Below are positions 1 to 9,904 of a DNA stretch of 64,000 nt, in pieces. The first letter of the stretch is position 1. The number at the start of each line of letters is the position of its first letter. A model generated the notes under the pieces. It ran no database searches, was not told the DNA's origin, and worked only from the letters and a program-made list of their open reading frames with translations. Source of the DNA: Candidatus Accumulibacter affinis. Lineage in GTDB: Bacteria > Pseudomonadota > Gammaproteobacteria > Burkholderiales > Rhodocyclaceae. A program made the position numbers and the translations under genes. The stretch lies in the NCBI GenBank assembly GCA_016713625.1, contig JADJOT010000009.1:744001-808000 (forward strand), given 5' to 3'.

Positions 1-8
1 ATCGGGAA

Positions 9-179
9 ATGACCATCACGGCGGATGAGCCAACTCCCACCACCCGAAATCGGGAGCAAGCGATTCGTGAGACCGCCTACTACCTCGCCGAGAAGCGCAA
101 ATTCAAGGACGGCGCACCTGCCGAAGACTGGGTTCGGGCAGAGAAAGAGCTCGAGAAAGATCGGCACACGGTGTATTGA
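9..179 (+). CDS. DUF2934 domain protein
   Basis: A 56-residue protein if it begins at the ATG at 9; the frame is still open to the window edge, so the true start may lie upstream. The stretch REQAIRETAYYLAEKR, then a short Gly/Pro turn and a helix beginning EDWVRAEKEL, is the DUF2934 pattern, a small helical domain common in Proteobacteria with no known function. The protein is highly charged and has no signal peptide or membrane segment. It converges with the DUF3616 gene, whose stop is nine bases away. Family call is from recognition of the motif; function unknown. Confidence 0.75.
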   Translation: MTITADEPTPTTRNREQAIRETAYYLAEKRKFKDGAPAEDWVRAEKELEKDRHTVY

Positions 180-188
180 TGCCGCTCC

Positions 189-1193
189 TCAGCGTACCAG
201 GTCGGGCAGACTCAGAACCAGGTCACGAAAGGTTTTCCGCGCGGCTGGTAGATCGCCCTTCTTGCAGGCCGCATTGCCGTCATCGCTGAGGATGTGGATC
301 GTACGGTCGCCGGTAGCCGCGAAGAGAGCCTCCGGGTGCATGTTGCCGAAGTCGATCTGCTTGATCCGCTGCGGCGAATCAGCGACTCTGCCGGTCCAGG
401 TATACAGGGCAAAGCCTTTGCCGCTGCCCTTGCCGTTATCAAACGGTCCGGCGACGATCAGGAAACGCGAGTCCACCCATTCGATACTGCGAATTCCCCT
501 CTCGCCGAGGTCGAGCGCAATCAGATCGCCAAAAACCGGCGCCGCGGCTTTGTCGATCACCTCGGCTGGATTCCTTAGCGGTAGCAGCAGGGCCTTGCCT
601 TTGGGCAGTGGATTACGGAAGCCGATCAGTAGCTGCCCCTCGCGCGTCGCCGCAAGGCCTTCGATGTTCAGGCCACCGGGGTCTTCAGGCGCTGTCTGCA
701 AAGCACTGGCCTCGGCCAGCAGCGCAAAGCGCGGGTCGGCGAGGAGGTCGCGGAGGAGTCCCTTGTACGGCGGCGTGCTCAGCGCCTTCACCGTTGGCCC
801 GGCGGCGGTGTCGACCACCTCGGTGGCAAAGAAGCGTTGCCGTACTTCCTGAACCTTGCCCTTGGTGTTGCGTGCGTGCGAGGCGATCCAGTAGATCCGG
901 TTGCCGACGCGCGCCGCACCCTCGATATCGGCTTCCTTGAGCTTGCCGTCTGGCTGGCGATTGCCCAGATAGTCGATCAGATCGACGCCCGGGAGGATGG
1001 CGTCGGGTTTGCCGTACTCGTAGATGCTCAGGACATCGAGGTCGTCGTCAGCGACGACGAAGTTCCTGGGGCCGATGGCGACGGCGGCCGAAGCGTTGCA
1101 CAGACCACGGTAAAGCATCACTTCGGCGCCGACGGGCGCAGTGCTCAGCAGCGACGCCAGGAGCAGGGCGGTGGCAGGAATCGGGGATTTCAT
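189..1193 (-). CDS. Exported DUF3616 family protein
   Basis: A 334-residue protein. I chose the ATG at 1193 because it is preceded by an AGGAG ribosome site and begins a clear signal peptide (MKSPIPATALLLASLL, cleavage expected after residue 23); the longer open frame upstream is not convincing. The rest matches the DUF3616 pattern: a repeated beta-rich domain with conserved stretches such as DIEGAAR, NIEGLA and SIEWVDSRFLIVAGP, spaced like a propeller. Members are secreted proteins of unknown function, sometimes likened to esterase or phytase propellers. No operon partner is evident; the neighbour at 1404 is divergent. Confidence 0.8.
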   Translation of the reverse strand: MKSPIPATALLLASLLSTAPVGAEVMLYRGLCNASAAVAIGPRNFVVADDDLDVLSIYEYGKPDAILPGVDLIDYLGNRQPDGKLKEADIEGAARVGNRIYWIASHARNTKGKVQEVRQRFFATEVVDTAAGPTVKALSTPPYKGLLRDLLADPRFALLAEASALQTAPEDPGGLNIEGLAATREGQLLIGFRNPLPKGKALLLPLRNPAEVIDKAAAPVFGDLIALDLGERGIRSIEWVDSRFLIVAGPFDNGKGSGKGFALYTWTGRVADSPQRIKQIDFGNMHPEALFAATGDRTIHILSDDGNAACKKGDLPAARKTFRDLVLSLPDLVR

Positions 1194-1403
1194 GGCAAGC
1201 TCCTGGCGAGGATGGGGAGACCAGTATAGCCTCGGCCACGCCTGGAAGCGCTGCTTTACGGTTGGCACTGCCGCTTCTGCCAGCACCGCTGAAGCAGCGG
1301 CGGCAAGGGCGGGTTGTCAAAAAGCTGCCGGGAAGCGATTCTCAAAACGCCGCCGATAGGTCACAATCGTGGTTTGGGGAAACCGTGCCGGGGGAGGAAG
1401 TGC

Positions 1404-2262
1404 ATGAAACAGCATCGCTGGATACCGTTGCTCGCGGCCACGCTGGGCCTCTGCCTTTCACTGTCGGCCGGGGCGGCCGGGACGCTCGACAAGATCAAGG
1501 CGTCCAAATCGATTGGCTTGGGATACCGCGAGAACTCGATCCCGTTTTCCTACATCGGCGACGATAACCAGCCGTGGGGTTATTCGGTCGACCTGTGCAT
1601 CAAGGTGGTGGCGGCGATCGTCAAGCAACTCGGCGTGGACGAGCTGCAGCTGCTCTGGGTGCCGGTCACCCCGGAGACGCGGATCGCCAAACTCAAGTCG
1701 GGAGAGATCGATCTCGAATGCGCTTCGACCACCAAGTCGCTAACACGCATGCAGGAAGTCGATTTCAGTCTGTCGACTTTCATCGATGGGGGTGGCTACC
1801 TGGCGCGCCGCTCTGCCGGGATCAAGCGCTTCGAAGACCTGGCTGGCAAGAGGATTGCGGTGGCCGCGGGAACTACCAGCGAGCGGACGCTGGCCGAAGC
1901 GCTGCTGCAGAAAAACATGCGTGCCGAGCTGGTGAAGGTCAGCGACCAGCAGCAGGGGTTTGCCGCATTGCTGAAGGGCAACGTCGACGCCTATGCCTCG
2001 GATCGATCGCTGCTGATGGGGCTGGTCCTCGACTCGGGAACGCAGAATGACTGGGCGATCGGCCCTGAAACCCTCTCCTACGAGCCCTATGCGCTGATGA
2101 TGCGCCGCAATGACGCGGATTTTCGCCTGGCGGTCAATCGTGAATTGGCTCGTCTCGCGCAGCCGTGAAATCTTTGGCATTTACGATCGCTGGTTCGGCT
2201 TCCTTGCCAAACCGGGGCCGCAACTGGAAAGCCTGTATTTCCTGAACGGCTTGCCCGAGTAG
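1404..2262 (+). CDS. Amino-acid ABC transporter substrate-binding protein (SBP_bac_3), frame broken
   Basis: Periplasmic solute-binding protein of the SBP_bac_3 type, expected to deliver a polar amino acid to an ABC importer. The start at 1404 follows a strong GGGGGAGGAAG ribosome site and opens a signal peptide (MKQHRWIPLLAATLGL). Family motifs are visible: YRENSIPFSY near the N-terminus, WVPVTPETRIAKLKSGEIDL, and the lobe-2 stretch DLAGKRIAVAAGTTSERTL. The frame stops at 2168, but the adjacent frame continues from about 2158 with REIFGIYDRWFGFLAKPG to a stop at 2262, the usual end of this family, so a one-base indel near 2160 is likely. No permease or ATPase gene is adjacent. Confidence 0.85.
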
Positions 2263-2276
2263 GCGGCCAGCGGTAT

Positions 2277-3069
2277 TCAGGGACTGGCCGCAGCCTCCGG
2301 CCCGACGATGTCGCGGTAGGCGTGCCAGCTGGTGTGCCCGACCAGCGGCATGGTCACGATCAGGCCGAGAAACAGGGTCGCGAAACCGATCGCGGCAAGA
2401 ACCGCGATGCACGCGGCCCACAGCAGCATCGGTCCCGGGTTGCGGCCGCAGGCGAGGAGGCTGGCAATCGCTGCGGTGATCGCATCGGTCCTGCGGTCGA
2501 GCATCATCGGTAAGGAGATCGCACTCATCATGGATACTGAAGGCGGCGAAAAACCCCCCGACAGCAAAATAGAAAAACGCAAAATCGACCTGTTCGAAGG
2601 TCAGCACGATGCGCACGACATCGCCAAAGCTCGGCAAACCACCCGCGAAAAAGAGCGCAAAAACAATGATCGACGCGCGTGCCCAGATCAGCAGAACGAC
2701 CGTCAGGAGGGCTGCGAAGACACCGACGTTGGCCAGGTTCGGGCGCCAGGCAGCGAGGGTTGGACGCAGTTGCGGCGGTTCGCCGAGTTCGATTCGCCGA
2801 CTCAGGTCGTAGAGTCCCAGGCAAAGGAATGGGCCGATCAGCAGGAAGCCGGTCGTCAAGCCAGCGAAAAGGGCATAGGCCTCGGCAAAAACTACCGACA
2901 GCAGCCAGCCGGCCAGAGCAAAACACGCGCCGTAGAAAGGCTCGCCGGGCCAGCTCGGCGACAGTCGTGCCAGCCGGCCTTCAGCCAGCGGACGACGGCT
3001 CCGGGATCTACCTTGCGGATCGTCGGGGAAACGGCTCGCCGGGCTTTCCCGGTCTGGCGTCTGGTTCAT
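2277..3069 (-). CDS. DUF2189 family integral membrane protein, frame broken
   Basis: Polytopic membrane protein of the DUF2189 family, function unknown. The N-terminal part (about 180 residues from the ATG at 3069) has several hydrophobic helices, including GFLLIGPFLCLGLYDLSRR, the family hallmark. The frame then degenerates, and the matching C-terminal part (ISLPMMLDR, then ATLFLGLIVTMPLVGH and HTSWHAYRDIV) is in another frame between about 2535 and 2277. A single indel near 2535, close to runs of five A and six C at 2549-2559, explains this. Some 30 residues at the N-terminus are Arg/Pro rich and may be cytoplasmic. It stands alone. Confidence 0.8.
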
Positions 3070-3379
3070 CGGCTGTCCTCCTGCGCGTGGCTGCTATCGC
3101 CGTTGCGGGGATCACTGCCGCGGCAGCGACCGGGATGTCGATAGGGCATGAAAGTACAGCAGTTTCGGACATTGCCCAGGATTCGTAAAGGACTATCGAA
3201 GCATCAGCAGCCGGCCTCGACGCGGACAGCCATCGGGCGCTGCAGGAAAAGCGTCCTGCCGATGCGTGCGCAGCGGCCGTCACCCACACGAGGTTCCGGC
3301 CGCTGCTGCGATCAGGCGCTGCTTCGGCAGTCCTCGGCACGCACTCGTGCAGCGAGCATGCCGGTGCTGCCGATACCGC
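3070..3379. other. Intergenic, no feature recognised
   Basis: About 310 bases between the divergent start of the DUF2189 gene and the end of the PEP-CTERM gene. Open frames here have no recognisable protein features, and no RNA gene or strong terminator hairpin was seen. Confidence 0.4.
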
Positions 3380-4077
3380 TCAGGCGGCTGGTTTGCGGCG
3401 GGTGAAGCCGACGCCGATCAGGCCCAGGCTGAGCAGCGCCATCGAGACCGGTTCGGGAACCGTCAGGGCCTCGGTGTGGTAAGCGACGTTGTCGAACTCG
3501 AAGGCGAAGCGGCTGCTCGACGCCACGACCTTGTCGAAAGAGACGTCAGAGTTGATATTTACATAGTAGGTCCCGTTCGCTCCCTGGTCTCCGTTGGCCG
3601 ACGCGCTAACATCAGTGCCGGTGATGGTTCCCACCGAGGTCATGCCGGAGAAGAATTCCAGTGTGTTGTAGGCGTCAAACAGACCCCCAGAGAACGCCAA
3701 AATACTTCTCGAGGTTGGGCAGCATCAAGACCACCGCCGCGTTGCCCGCACTGAGGTAAGGCGTTGCATCTTGCCCGTTGACGGTCATGTCCCCGAACAG
3801 CGCTCCGTTGCTGTTCGAAATGTACGGCGCGGCATACGCGCCAGCTAGGTTGCCCTGCACCGTCTGGCCGGGAAAGGAAAAGGATACGGCGATGCCGCCG
3901 CTCGTGCCTCCAGCATTCCCCAGCGGCAGGTCGTTGAAATTCCATAGCTGCTTGCCCCGCTGGCACCCCACCGACCACCGAACTGATGGTCAGTGTTGCG
4001 TGTGTTGCGGGGCTCATGCAGGCGAGCCCAAGGGCGAGTGCGCCGGTGAGCGAAGTACGACGTTTCAGTTTTGACAC
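3380..4077 (-). CDS. PEP-CTERM sorting domain protein, two frame breaks
   Basis: Secreted protein with a C-terminal PEP-CTERM tag, the signal processed by exosortase in bacteria that make extracellular polysaccharide. The GTG at 4077 follows a GAGGAG site and opens a signal peptide (MSKLKRRTSLTGALALGL). The tag at the C-terminus reads VPEP, then a hydrophobic helix (MALLSLGLIGVGF) and TRRKPAA. The middle (FNDLPLGNAGGTSGGI to LMLPNLEKYFG) lies in a second frame, and the last 100 residues in a third, so there are indels near 3960 and 3695. Ser/Thr/Asn-rich composition fits a surface or biofilm protein. No exosortase gene lies in the window. Confidence 0.8.
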
Positions 4078-4462
4078 GGTCTTAATCTCCTCAATAAATC
4101 ATCAATGGAATACTACGAAGGTAGCGCCGCGCTGCGGGAAGGCCGATGGTTCAGCTGGCGTACCCGTGTAACGAGGTGTCTAGCGCTTGCCTTTCCTGCT
4201 TGCTTCGACGTGAAAAGAGAATAGGTTGAATGTCCGGGCAGGCCTGTGCGAATACTCACAACGGGTGCATCATTCGCCCTTCACCGATCTTCCCTATCGC
4301 CATGCCCTGGAAAAACTGGCCCGCAGAACGTCTTGGCGTCGCCCGTCGATGCGCTGGCGATGCTGGTGGCAACGCTGGCGACTTGCTGACTGGCTCGCGG
4401 GGAGTCGATTGTCGGCCGGATTGCGATAGACTGGAAACTTGGCAATTTCCCATTGACAACGG
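4078..4462. other. Intergenic, presumed promoter region of TIR-STAND gene
   Basis: A 385-base divergent intergenic region between the GTG of the PEP-CTERM gene and the ATG at 4463. The first part carries the ribosome site of the leftward gene. No operator repeats, terminator or RNA gene was recognised. The gene at 4463 lacks a good ribosome site; only a weak purine stretch lies upstream. Confidence 0.4.
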
Positions 4463-7276
4463 ATGCCGCAGCCCGTAACGCCCGCCGAACAGGTTTTTCT
4501 CAGCTATAGTCACGCTGACCGGCAAGCGTGCGTGGCGCTGCGCACCGCCCTGGCGGTGGCCGGGATCAGTTTTTTTCGCGATGAAGAAGCGATCCGCGTC
4601 GGCGACCGCTGGCTGACGCGCCTGCAGGAGGCGCTGCAGCAATGTTCGGCCTTCGTCCTGCTGGTCGGCCGAGACGGCGTGCAGCGCTGGGTCGGCGCCG
4701 AGCTGCAGGTGGCGCTGGCGCGCCACCTGTCGCCCGCTGAAGGCGCCGAGCGCCTGCCGATCTTCCCGGTTCTGCTCGACGACGCCAGCCCGGAAGCCCT
4801 GCCGCCGTTCCTCGCCCTGTTCCAGGCGGTCCGCTGGGCCGCCGCCGGGCCGGTGCCCGAGGCGCTGCTCGAAGCCATCCGGACGCGCAGTACCCGCGGC
4901 GCCTGTCCGATCGCCTTCGAAGGCTGCCCCTTCCTCGGCCTCAGCGCTTTCGGTCGCGGCGATTCCCGGCTGTTTTTCGGCCGCCGCAAGGAGACGCTCG
5001 AAGCGCTCGCCTGCCTCGGCGATCCGCGCGAAGCGAATCCGGAACGACTGCGGGGCAGCGGCACCGGCTACTATCGCTGGCTGCAGATCGACGGCAACAG
5101 CGGCGCCGGCAAGTCGTCGCTGGTCGCTGCCGGCATGTTGCCGCTGATCGAGCAGGGCGCTTTGTGGGCGCGCACCGGTTTCGCGCACTGGCATGTTCTT
5201 GGCCCGATGATGCCCGGCCGGGAGCCGCTGGCGAAGCTCGCCGAGGTGCTCGAACTGGGCCTGATTCCCGAAGCGCAGGCCAGCACACGCGATTCGCTGG
5301 CCTTGCAACAGCGCTTTGAAAGCGATGATCGCGCTTTCGCCCGCCGGCTGCGCGACCTCAAGCAGGCAGAGAGTGCCTTCCTGCTGGTCCTCGACCAGTT
5401 CGAGGAGCTGTTCACCTTTGCCGAAGAACACTCACGCCAGCGCTTCGATGCGCTGCTCGCGCATGCGCTGCAGGACTCCGAGTGCCCGCTGTTCGTGATC
5501 AGCAGCGTGCGCGTCGATTTCCTCGACCGCTTTGAACAGCTGCCGCGCCTGCAGGCGATCCGCAACAGCCACTGCCGGGGTTACTCGCTGCCGACGATCT
5601 CCGAGCACGGCCTGCGCGAGGTGATCGAAGAGCCGGCCCGGCTCGCCGGCCTCGACGTGCGCGAGGTCAGCGCCGCGATCCTCGACGACGCGCGCGGCGA
5701 AATCGGTGCCCTGCCGCTGGTCGAAAACGCGCTGTTTACGCTCTGGCAGCAGCGCGAAGGGAATCGCCTCAGCGGTGAGCGCTACCGGCAGGCGATGGGC
5801 ATCGCCGGCATCTTGAGCGTCTCGGCCGACGCCCTGCTCGAACGTATCGACCAGGAGGTTCCGCAGGGCCGGCAGGCGGCACTCGAACTGCTGCTGCGCC
5901 TGACCCGCATCAACGACGAAGGCCGCCACACCCGGCAGCGGATCGCGCGTGCCGAAGCCGTCTTCGTCGCCGGCAACGGCCACGACGAGGTCGGCGAGCG
6001 CGTCCTGCAACTGCTCGCCGGCGAGCGTCGGCGAGAAGCCGCAGTACCCGACGGCACCTTGCGCCTGGTCACCACCAGCAGCGAAGGCGAGCGGCGCTAC
6101 GTCGACCTGATCCATGAAACGCTGATCCGTGCCCGCAGCAAGGACGAGCGGAGCGGCCAGCGCGTCGGCTACTGGCCGACGCTGTACGATTACATCGAGA
6201 AGAACCGCGATCGCGACCTGCATCTGCAGCAGCTCCGCTTCTCGACCGAGCGCTGGCGGGGCGCCAGCGGCCTCGGTCGTCTGCGCGGTCTCGCCGGTTG
6301 GCGCGACCTCGCGCGCTATCGGCGCTTGCGTGTGCGCAAGGCGAGCGATGAAGGCCGCTTTCTGCGCTGGAGTCGCTGGCAGGCGCGCGCGCAACTGGCC
6401 GTGCTGGTCGTGTTGCTCGTCTTTGTCGGCGAGTCCTTCGTGTGGACGCGCGCCAACGACCTGCCGCTCGACATGATGTGGACGCAGCAGCGCTATCGCT
6501 GGGGTTATGCGCCGCTGCCCGAGCTGGTCGAGATCCCGGCCGGTTCGCTGGCGATGGGCGAGCAGGATCCGGAATTCTTGAAACAGGTTGGAGAAAAAAA
6601 GTGGAGGTTCCTTGGCGTTCCGTCGGCGCAGATCGCGATCGCCAGCGGTTTCCGCCTCGGCAGGTACGAGGTCAGCTACGAGCAGTTCGACTACTACGTC
6701 TGGGAACAGCAGCGCGCGGATCAGGGCAGTGTCGTGGGCAGGGTCGTCTATCCGACCACCGCCAAAGGGGGACGCGGAACACGGCCGGTGGTCAATGTCA
6801 CCTGGTACGACGCGGCGGCCTACGCCAAGTGGTTCGGCGAGCGTAAGGGGCTGCGTTGTCGTCTGCCGACCGAGGCCGAATGGGAGCATGCGGCGCGTGC
6901 GCAGACGAAAACGGCCTACCCCTGGGGAGACGAGGTTCGTCGCAGCGGCGAGGCGATGGCGAATTGCCGCGACTGTGGCAGCCGCTGGGATAACGATCAG
7001 AGCGCGCCGGTAGGCAGTTTTCCCGCCAACGCCTTTGGCCTTCACGACACTGTCGGCAATGTAGTGGAATGGACCTGCTCCGCGTGGCGTAATCGCTACG
7101 ACGGCAGCGAGCGGCTGTGTGAGGACCCCAAAACCACCGTGGAACGGGTTTTGCGCGGTGGCGCCTGGGATGATGTGCCGGCCTTCACGCGTTCGGTCGC
7201 TCGCGGCTACTACTCTCCGGAGAACCGCAACGACACCATTGGGTTTCGGGTGTTGTGTTCGTCCCCCATCGAATAG
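4463..7276 (+). CDS. TIR-STAND ATPase-FGE/sulfatase-modifying-like fusion protein
   Basis: A 937-residue multidomain protein. Residues about 9-125 form a TIR domain (VFLSYSHADR; WVGAE at 76-80 is the W-x3-E motif that places the likely NADase glutamate). After the linker CPFLGLSAFGRGDSRLFFGR, common before nSTAND ATPases, comes a P-loop (GNSGAGKSS, 211-219) and Walker B (LLVLDQFEELF, about 307-317). A single membrane helix lies near 641-662 (LAVLVVLLVFVGE). The C-terminus from about 680 is a formylglycine-generating-enzyme-like domain (LGRYEVSYEQF, RLPTEAEWEHAAR, GNVVEWTCSAW, RGGAWDDVP). TIR-STAND proteins are typically signalling or immune NTPases; sensing by the FGE-like part outside the membrane is inference. 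It stands alone, with no partner gene. Confidence 0.9.
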   Translation: MPQPVTPAEQVFLSYSHADRQACVALRTALAVAGISFFRDEEAIRVGDRWLTRLQEALQQCSAFVLLVGRDGVQRWVGAELQVALARHLSPAEGAERLPIFPVLLDDASPEALPPFLALFQAVRWAAAGPVPEALLEAIRTRSTRGACPIAFEGCPFLGLSAFGRGDSRLFFGRRKETLEALACLGDPREANPERLRGSGTGYYRWLQIDGNSGAGKSSLVAAGMLPLIEQGALWARTGFAHWHVLGPMMPGREPLAKLAEVLELGLIPEAQASTRDSLALQQRFESDDRAFARRLRDLKQAESAFLLVLDQFEELFTFAEEHSRQRFDALLAHALQDSECPLFVISSVRVDFLDRFEQLPRLQAIRNSHCRGYSLPTISEHGLREVIEEPARLAGLDVREVSAAILDDARGEIGALPLVENALFTLWQQREGNRLSGERYRQAMGIAGILSVSADALLERIDQEVPQGRQAALELLLRLTRINDEGRHTRQRIARAEAVFVAGNGHDEVGERVLQLLAGERRREAAVPDGTLRLVTTSSEGERRYVDLIHETLIRARSKDERSGQRVGYWPTLYDYIEKNRDRDLHLQQLRFSTERWRGASGLGRLRGLAGWRDLARYRRLRVRKASDEGRFLRWSRWQARAQLAVLVVLLVFVGESFVWTRANDLPLDMMWTQQRYRWGYAPLPELVEIPAGSLAMGEQDPEFLKQVGEKKWRFLGVPSAQIAIASGFRLGRYEVSYEQFDYYVWEQQRADQGSVVGRVVYPTTAKGGRGTRPVVNVTWYDAAAYAKWFGERKGLRCRLPTEAEWEHAARAQTKTAYPWGDEVRRSGEAMANCRDCGSRWDNDQSAPVGSFPANAFGLHDTVGNVVEWTCSAWRNRYDGSERLCEDPKTTVERVLRGGAWDDVPAFTRSVARGYYSPENRNDTIGFRVLCSSPIE

Positions 7277-7307
7277 CTGGCCGCCGCTTTGAAAGGACGC
7301 TGAGCGC

Positions 7308-8544
7308 TTGAAATCCCTGCAGGAACTCTACCGCATCGGCCTCGGCCCTTCGAGCAGCCACACCATGGGGCCGCGCTTCGCGGCGCAAGCGTTCAAGGCG
7401 GCCAACCCCGCCGCGGCAAGGCTGCGGGTGACGCTCTATGGCGCCCTGGCGGCCACCGGCCGTGGCCACCTTACCGACCGGGCGGTCAGCGTGCCGTTCT
7501 CACCAATGCCAGTGGACATCGTCTGGCTGCCCGACCAGTCGCTGCCGCGTCACCCCAATGGAATGCAGTTTGAGGCGCTCGATGCCAGCGGCGGTGTCGT
7601 GGCTGCGCGCGTCGTCTCGGTGGGCGGCGGCGCGCTGCTCGACGAAAACGGCCAGCCGGATGGTGGCGACGACGTCTACCCCTATGCCGGCATGCGCGAG
7701 ATCCTGGATGCAGCGGAGGCTGAAGGGCTGCGCATCTGGGAACTCGTCGACCGACACGAAGGGCCGGCGATCTGGCCGTTTCTGGAGGGCATCTGGCGCA
7801 GCATGCAGCAGACTATCGTCAGCGGTCTCAACGCCGAAGGCCGCTTGCCCGGCACGCTGAATGTGCCGCGCAAGGCGTCAGCGTATCATGCCCGTGCTCA
7901 GAGCCTGGCCCGGCTACTTCGGACAGACCGCGCTGCAGTTTGCTTATGCACTCGCCGTCTCGGAAGAAAACGCCGCTGGTGGCGAGGTGGTCACCGCGCC
8001 GACCTGCGGTGCCTGTGGCGTGCTGCCCGCGGTGCTGTTCTTCCTGCAGCAGCAAGCGCAGCTGTCCGACGCCAAAATCTGCCGCGCACTCGCCACGGCC
8101 GGGCTGATCGGCAACCTCGTCAAGCGCAACGCGTCGATTTCGGGTGCCGAAGTCGGTTGCCAGGGCGAGGTGGGAACGGCCTGCGCGATGGCGGCCGGCG
8201 CCGCTGCGCAACTGTTGGGCGGTTCGGTACGCCAGATCGAGTATGCGGCGGAGATGGGCCTGGAACATCATCTCGGCCTGACCTGCGACCCGATCGGCGG
8301 CTACGTGCAGATTCCCTGCATCGAACGTAACGCCATCGCGGCAGTGCGCGCTGTCGACTGCGCCGCCTATGCTCTGCTTTCCGACGGCCAGCACATCGTT
8401 TCTTTCGACGAGGTGGTACGCACCATGTGGGAGACCGGTTGCGACATGAAAGCGAGCTATCGGGAAACGGCGCGCGGTGGTCTCGCCAGGATCCACGCGC
8501 TGCGCAACAAAGGCGCCAGCAGCGTCCCCGGGATGGGCAGCTGA
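7308..8544 (+). CDS. sdaA: L-serine ammonia-lyase (iron-sulfur type), frame broken
   Basis: L-serine dehydratase, which deaminates serine to pyruvate with a [4Fe-4S] cluster. The TTG at 7308 follows GAAAGGACG and starts the family N-terminus (LQELYRIGLGPSSSHTMGPR, the phosphoserine-like loop). The catalytic region has ENAAGGEVVTAPTCGACGVL and GAEVGCQGEVGTACAMAAGA, with the cluster cysteines, and ends SVPGMGS. The two halves are in different frames: the first is recognisable to about 7890, the second from about 7900 (PGYFGQTALQFAYAL). One indel near 7895 is enough to restore the gene. It follows the TIR-STAND gene by 31 bases, but a functional link is unlikely. Confidence 0.88.
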
Positions 8545-8700
8545 ACGTGCAAGTCGGTCGCGCAGCTGGCTCGTGCGCTACGGCTCTTTGGCGGCAAGCT
8601 CGTTGGGCGCCCCGGTCGATTCGCCCGGACCATGCCGGCGCAACAGGCGCGGCTGCTTCGGCGGGGTACAATGAGCGCCTGTAACCAGAAAGATGCGATG

Positions 8701-9535
8701 ATGTTTGCCAGACAAGAACTTTCCAATCGGCGCCGGAGCGTGACGGTCTTGTACCGCCGCCTGGCCCTGCAAGACCGCAGTCGCCGGTAGCCTGGCCGCG
8801 GCGCTGCTGCTTGGCGGCTGCGCCGACCTGATGGGCACCGGGACCGACGTAACGGTCAGCGATCCGCTGCGCATCACGCGCTCCGGCTTCCTCTCCGACT
8901 ACAGCCGCTTGACGACCTCGCCGGGCGGTGACGGCGCGCTGTGCTGGCGGAATCCCGATTTTGACGCGAAGCGCTATAACAAGGTGCTGATCACCCGCAT
9001 CCTGGTCAGCCTCAAGGCGGATCAGCAGCAGGCGGTTGATCCGACCGATCTCAAGGCGCTGGTCGATTATTTTCACAGCTCGCTGGTCAAGGCGCTGAAG
9101 CCGCAGCTGCAGGTCGTCGATCAGCCCGGGCCGGGGGTGCTGGTGTTGCGCATCGAACTCAGCAACCTGGTGCCGACGCAGGTCAGTCGCAGCGTCGCCG
9201 GGACGGCGATCCCCTACGGCTTCGTGGCCGAGGCAGCTTCCGGTCCGGCATCGGGCCGACCGGCAGGTACGACGCCGTATCTCGGCGAGACCGGCATGGC
9301 GATGCAGTTTCTCGACGGTGCCAGCAACGTCGTGCTCGCAGAATGCGCCGATACGCAGATCGGCCGAAAGTACGCAGCGAATGTCGATGCCGGTGCGGCG
9401 GGTGCTACCGATACCTGGATCAAGGGCTACATGAGTTCGTTCCAGAGCTGGGCTTACGCGCGCGGCGCTTTCGACAAGTGGTCGCTGCAGATCGCGAAGC
9501 AATTGGCCGTATTGCGAGGGACGAAGCCGGAATAG
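8701..9535 (+). CDS. DUF3313 family lipoprotein, probable N-terminal frame break
   Basis: Predicted outer-membrane or periplasmic lipoprotein of the DUF3313 family, function unknown. A lipobox (LLLGGC, cysteine codon at 8819) is followed by about 235 residues with the family pattern: ITRSGFLSDYSRL, YNKVLITRILV, VLVLRIELSNLVPT, and a C-terminal helix ending AKQLAVLRG. In the lipobox frame there is a stop at 8741 and no start codon after it. The overlapping frame from the ATG at 8701 (or GTG at 8740) supplies a basic N-terminus and joins if one base is shifted near 8771. The frame downstream of 8771 is certain; the start is inferred. Confidence 0.75.
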
Positions 9536-9654
9536 GCAGTTGCCTTGCTGGGCGCTCTGCAGGCCCACTCGGCTTCTCGGCACGCTGCGCGGTCGGACGC
9601 GTGCGCAGCGATCGACGATCGACCGCTGGTCCACGTACGCGGCAGGCAGCTCGC

Positions 9655-9903
9655 TGACCTTTCATTGCGACCGGGCAAGCGATACCCTGGTCGGCGAGTG
9701 GAAGCGAAATGCGACGGACATCAATGAAGTGCGCCAGGCATTCCAGGCGTGGTTCAAACTCGGTATCGGAGTCAGTTTCAGGGAAGTTGGCCGCCCCGAT
9801 GAAGCAGCGATCCGCATCGGCTTCGACCCGGCAGGCGGCACCTGGTGGCAGGTCGGGCGTGACAGTCTGCTGATCCGCAACCCGCCGCAACGGACGATAC
9901 TTC
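9655..9903 (+). pseudogene. Fragment of a zinc metallopeptidase-like gene (N-terminal prodomain/catalytic start)
   Basis: An open stretch reads FHCDRASDTLVGEWKR, then EVRQAFQAWFKLGIGVSF and AAIRIGFDPAGGTWWQVGRD. This is the start of matrixin/astacin-type peptidases, where the next segment would carry the HExxH zinc motif. The homology stops abruptly at about 9900, where the convergent ferritin-like gene ends, and no HExxH follows. It has no plausible start codon with a ribosome site. I read it as a 5' remnant left by a deletion; the family call is by pattern memory only. Confidence 0.5.
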
Positions 9904-9904
9904 G

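Noticed and set aside
3008..3340. 110-codon minus-strand frame upstream of the DUF2189 gene
   Set aside because: No protein features and unfavourable Arg/Ala-rich composition; it looks like chance open sequence.
4256..7045. Long minus-strand open frames (391 and 537 codons) opposite the TIR-STAND gene
   Set aside because: High GC makes long shadow frames. They show no domain, no signal and no ribosome site, while the plus-strand frame holds clear motifs throughout.
8120..9634. 504-codon minus-strand open frame
   Set aside because: It lies opposite sdaA and the DUF3313 gene, both with clear family features, and reads as an Arg/Ala-rich artefact.
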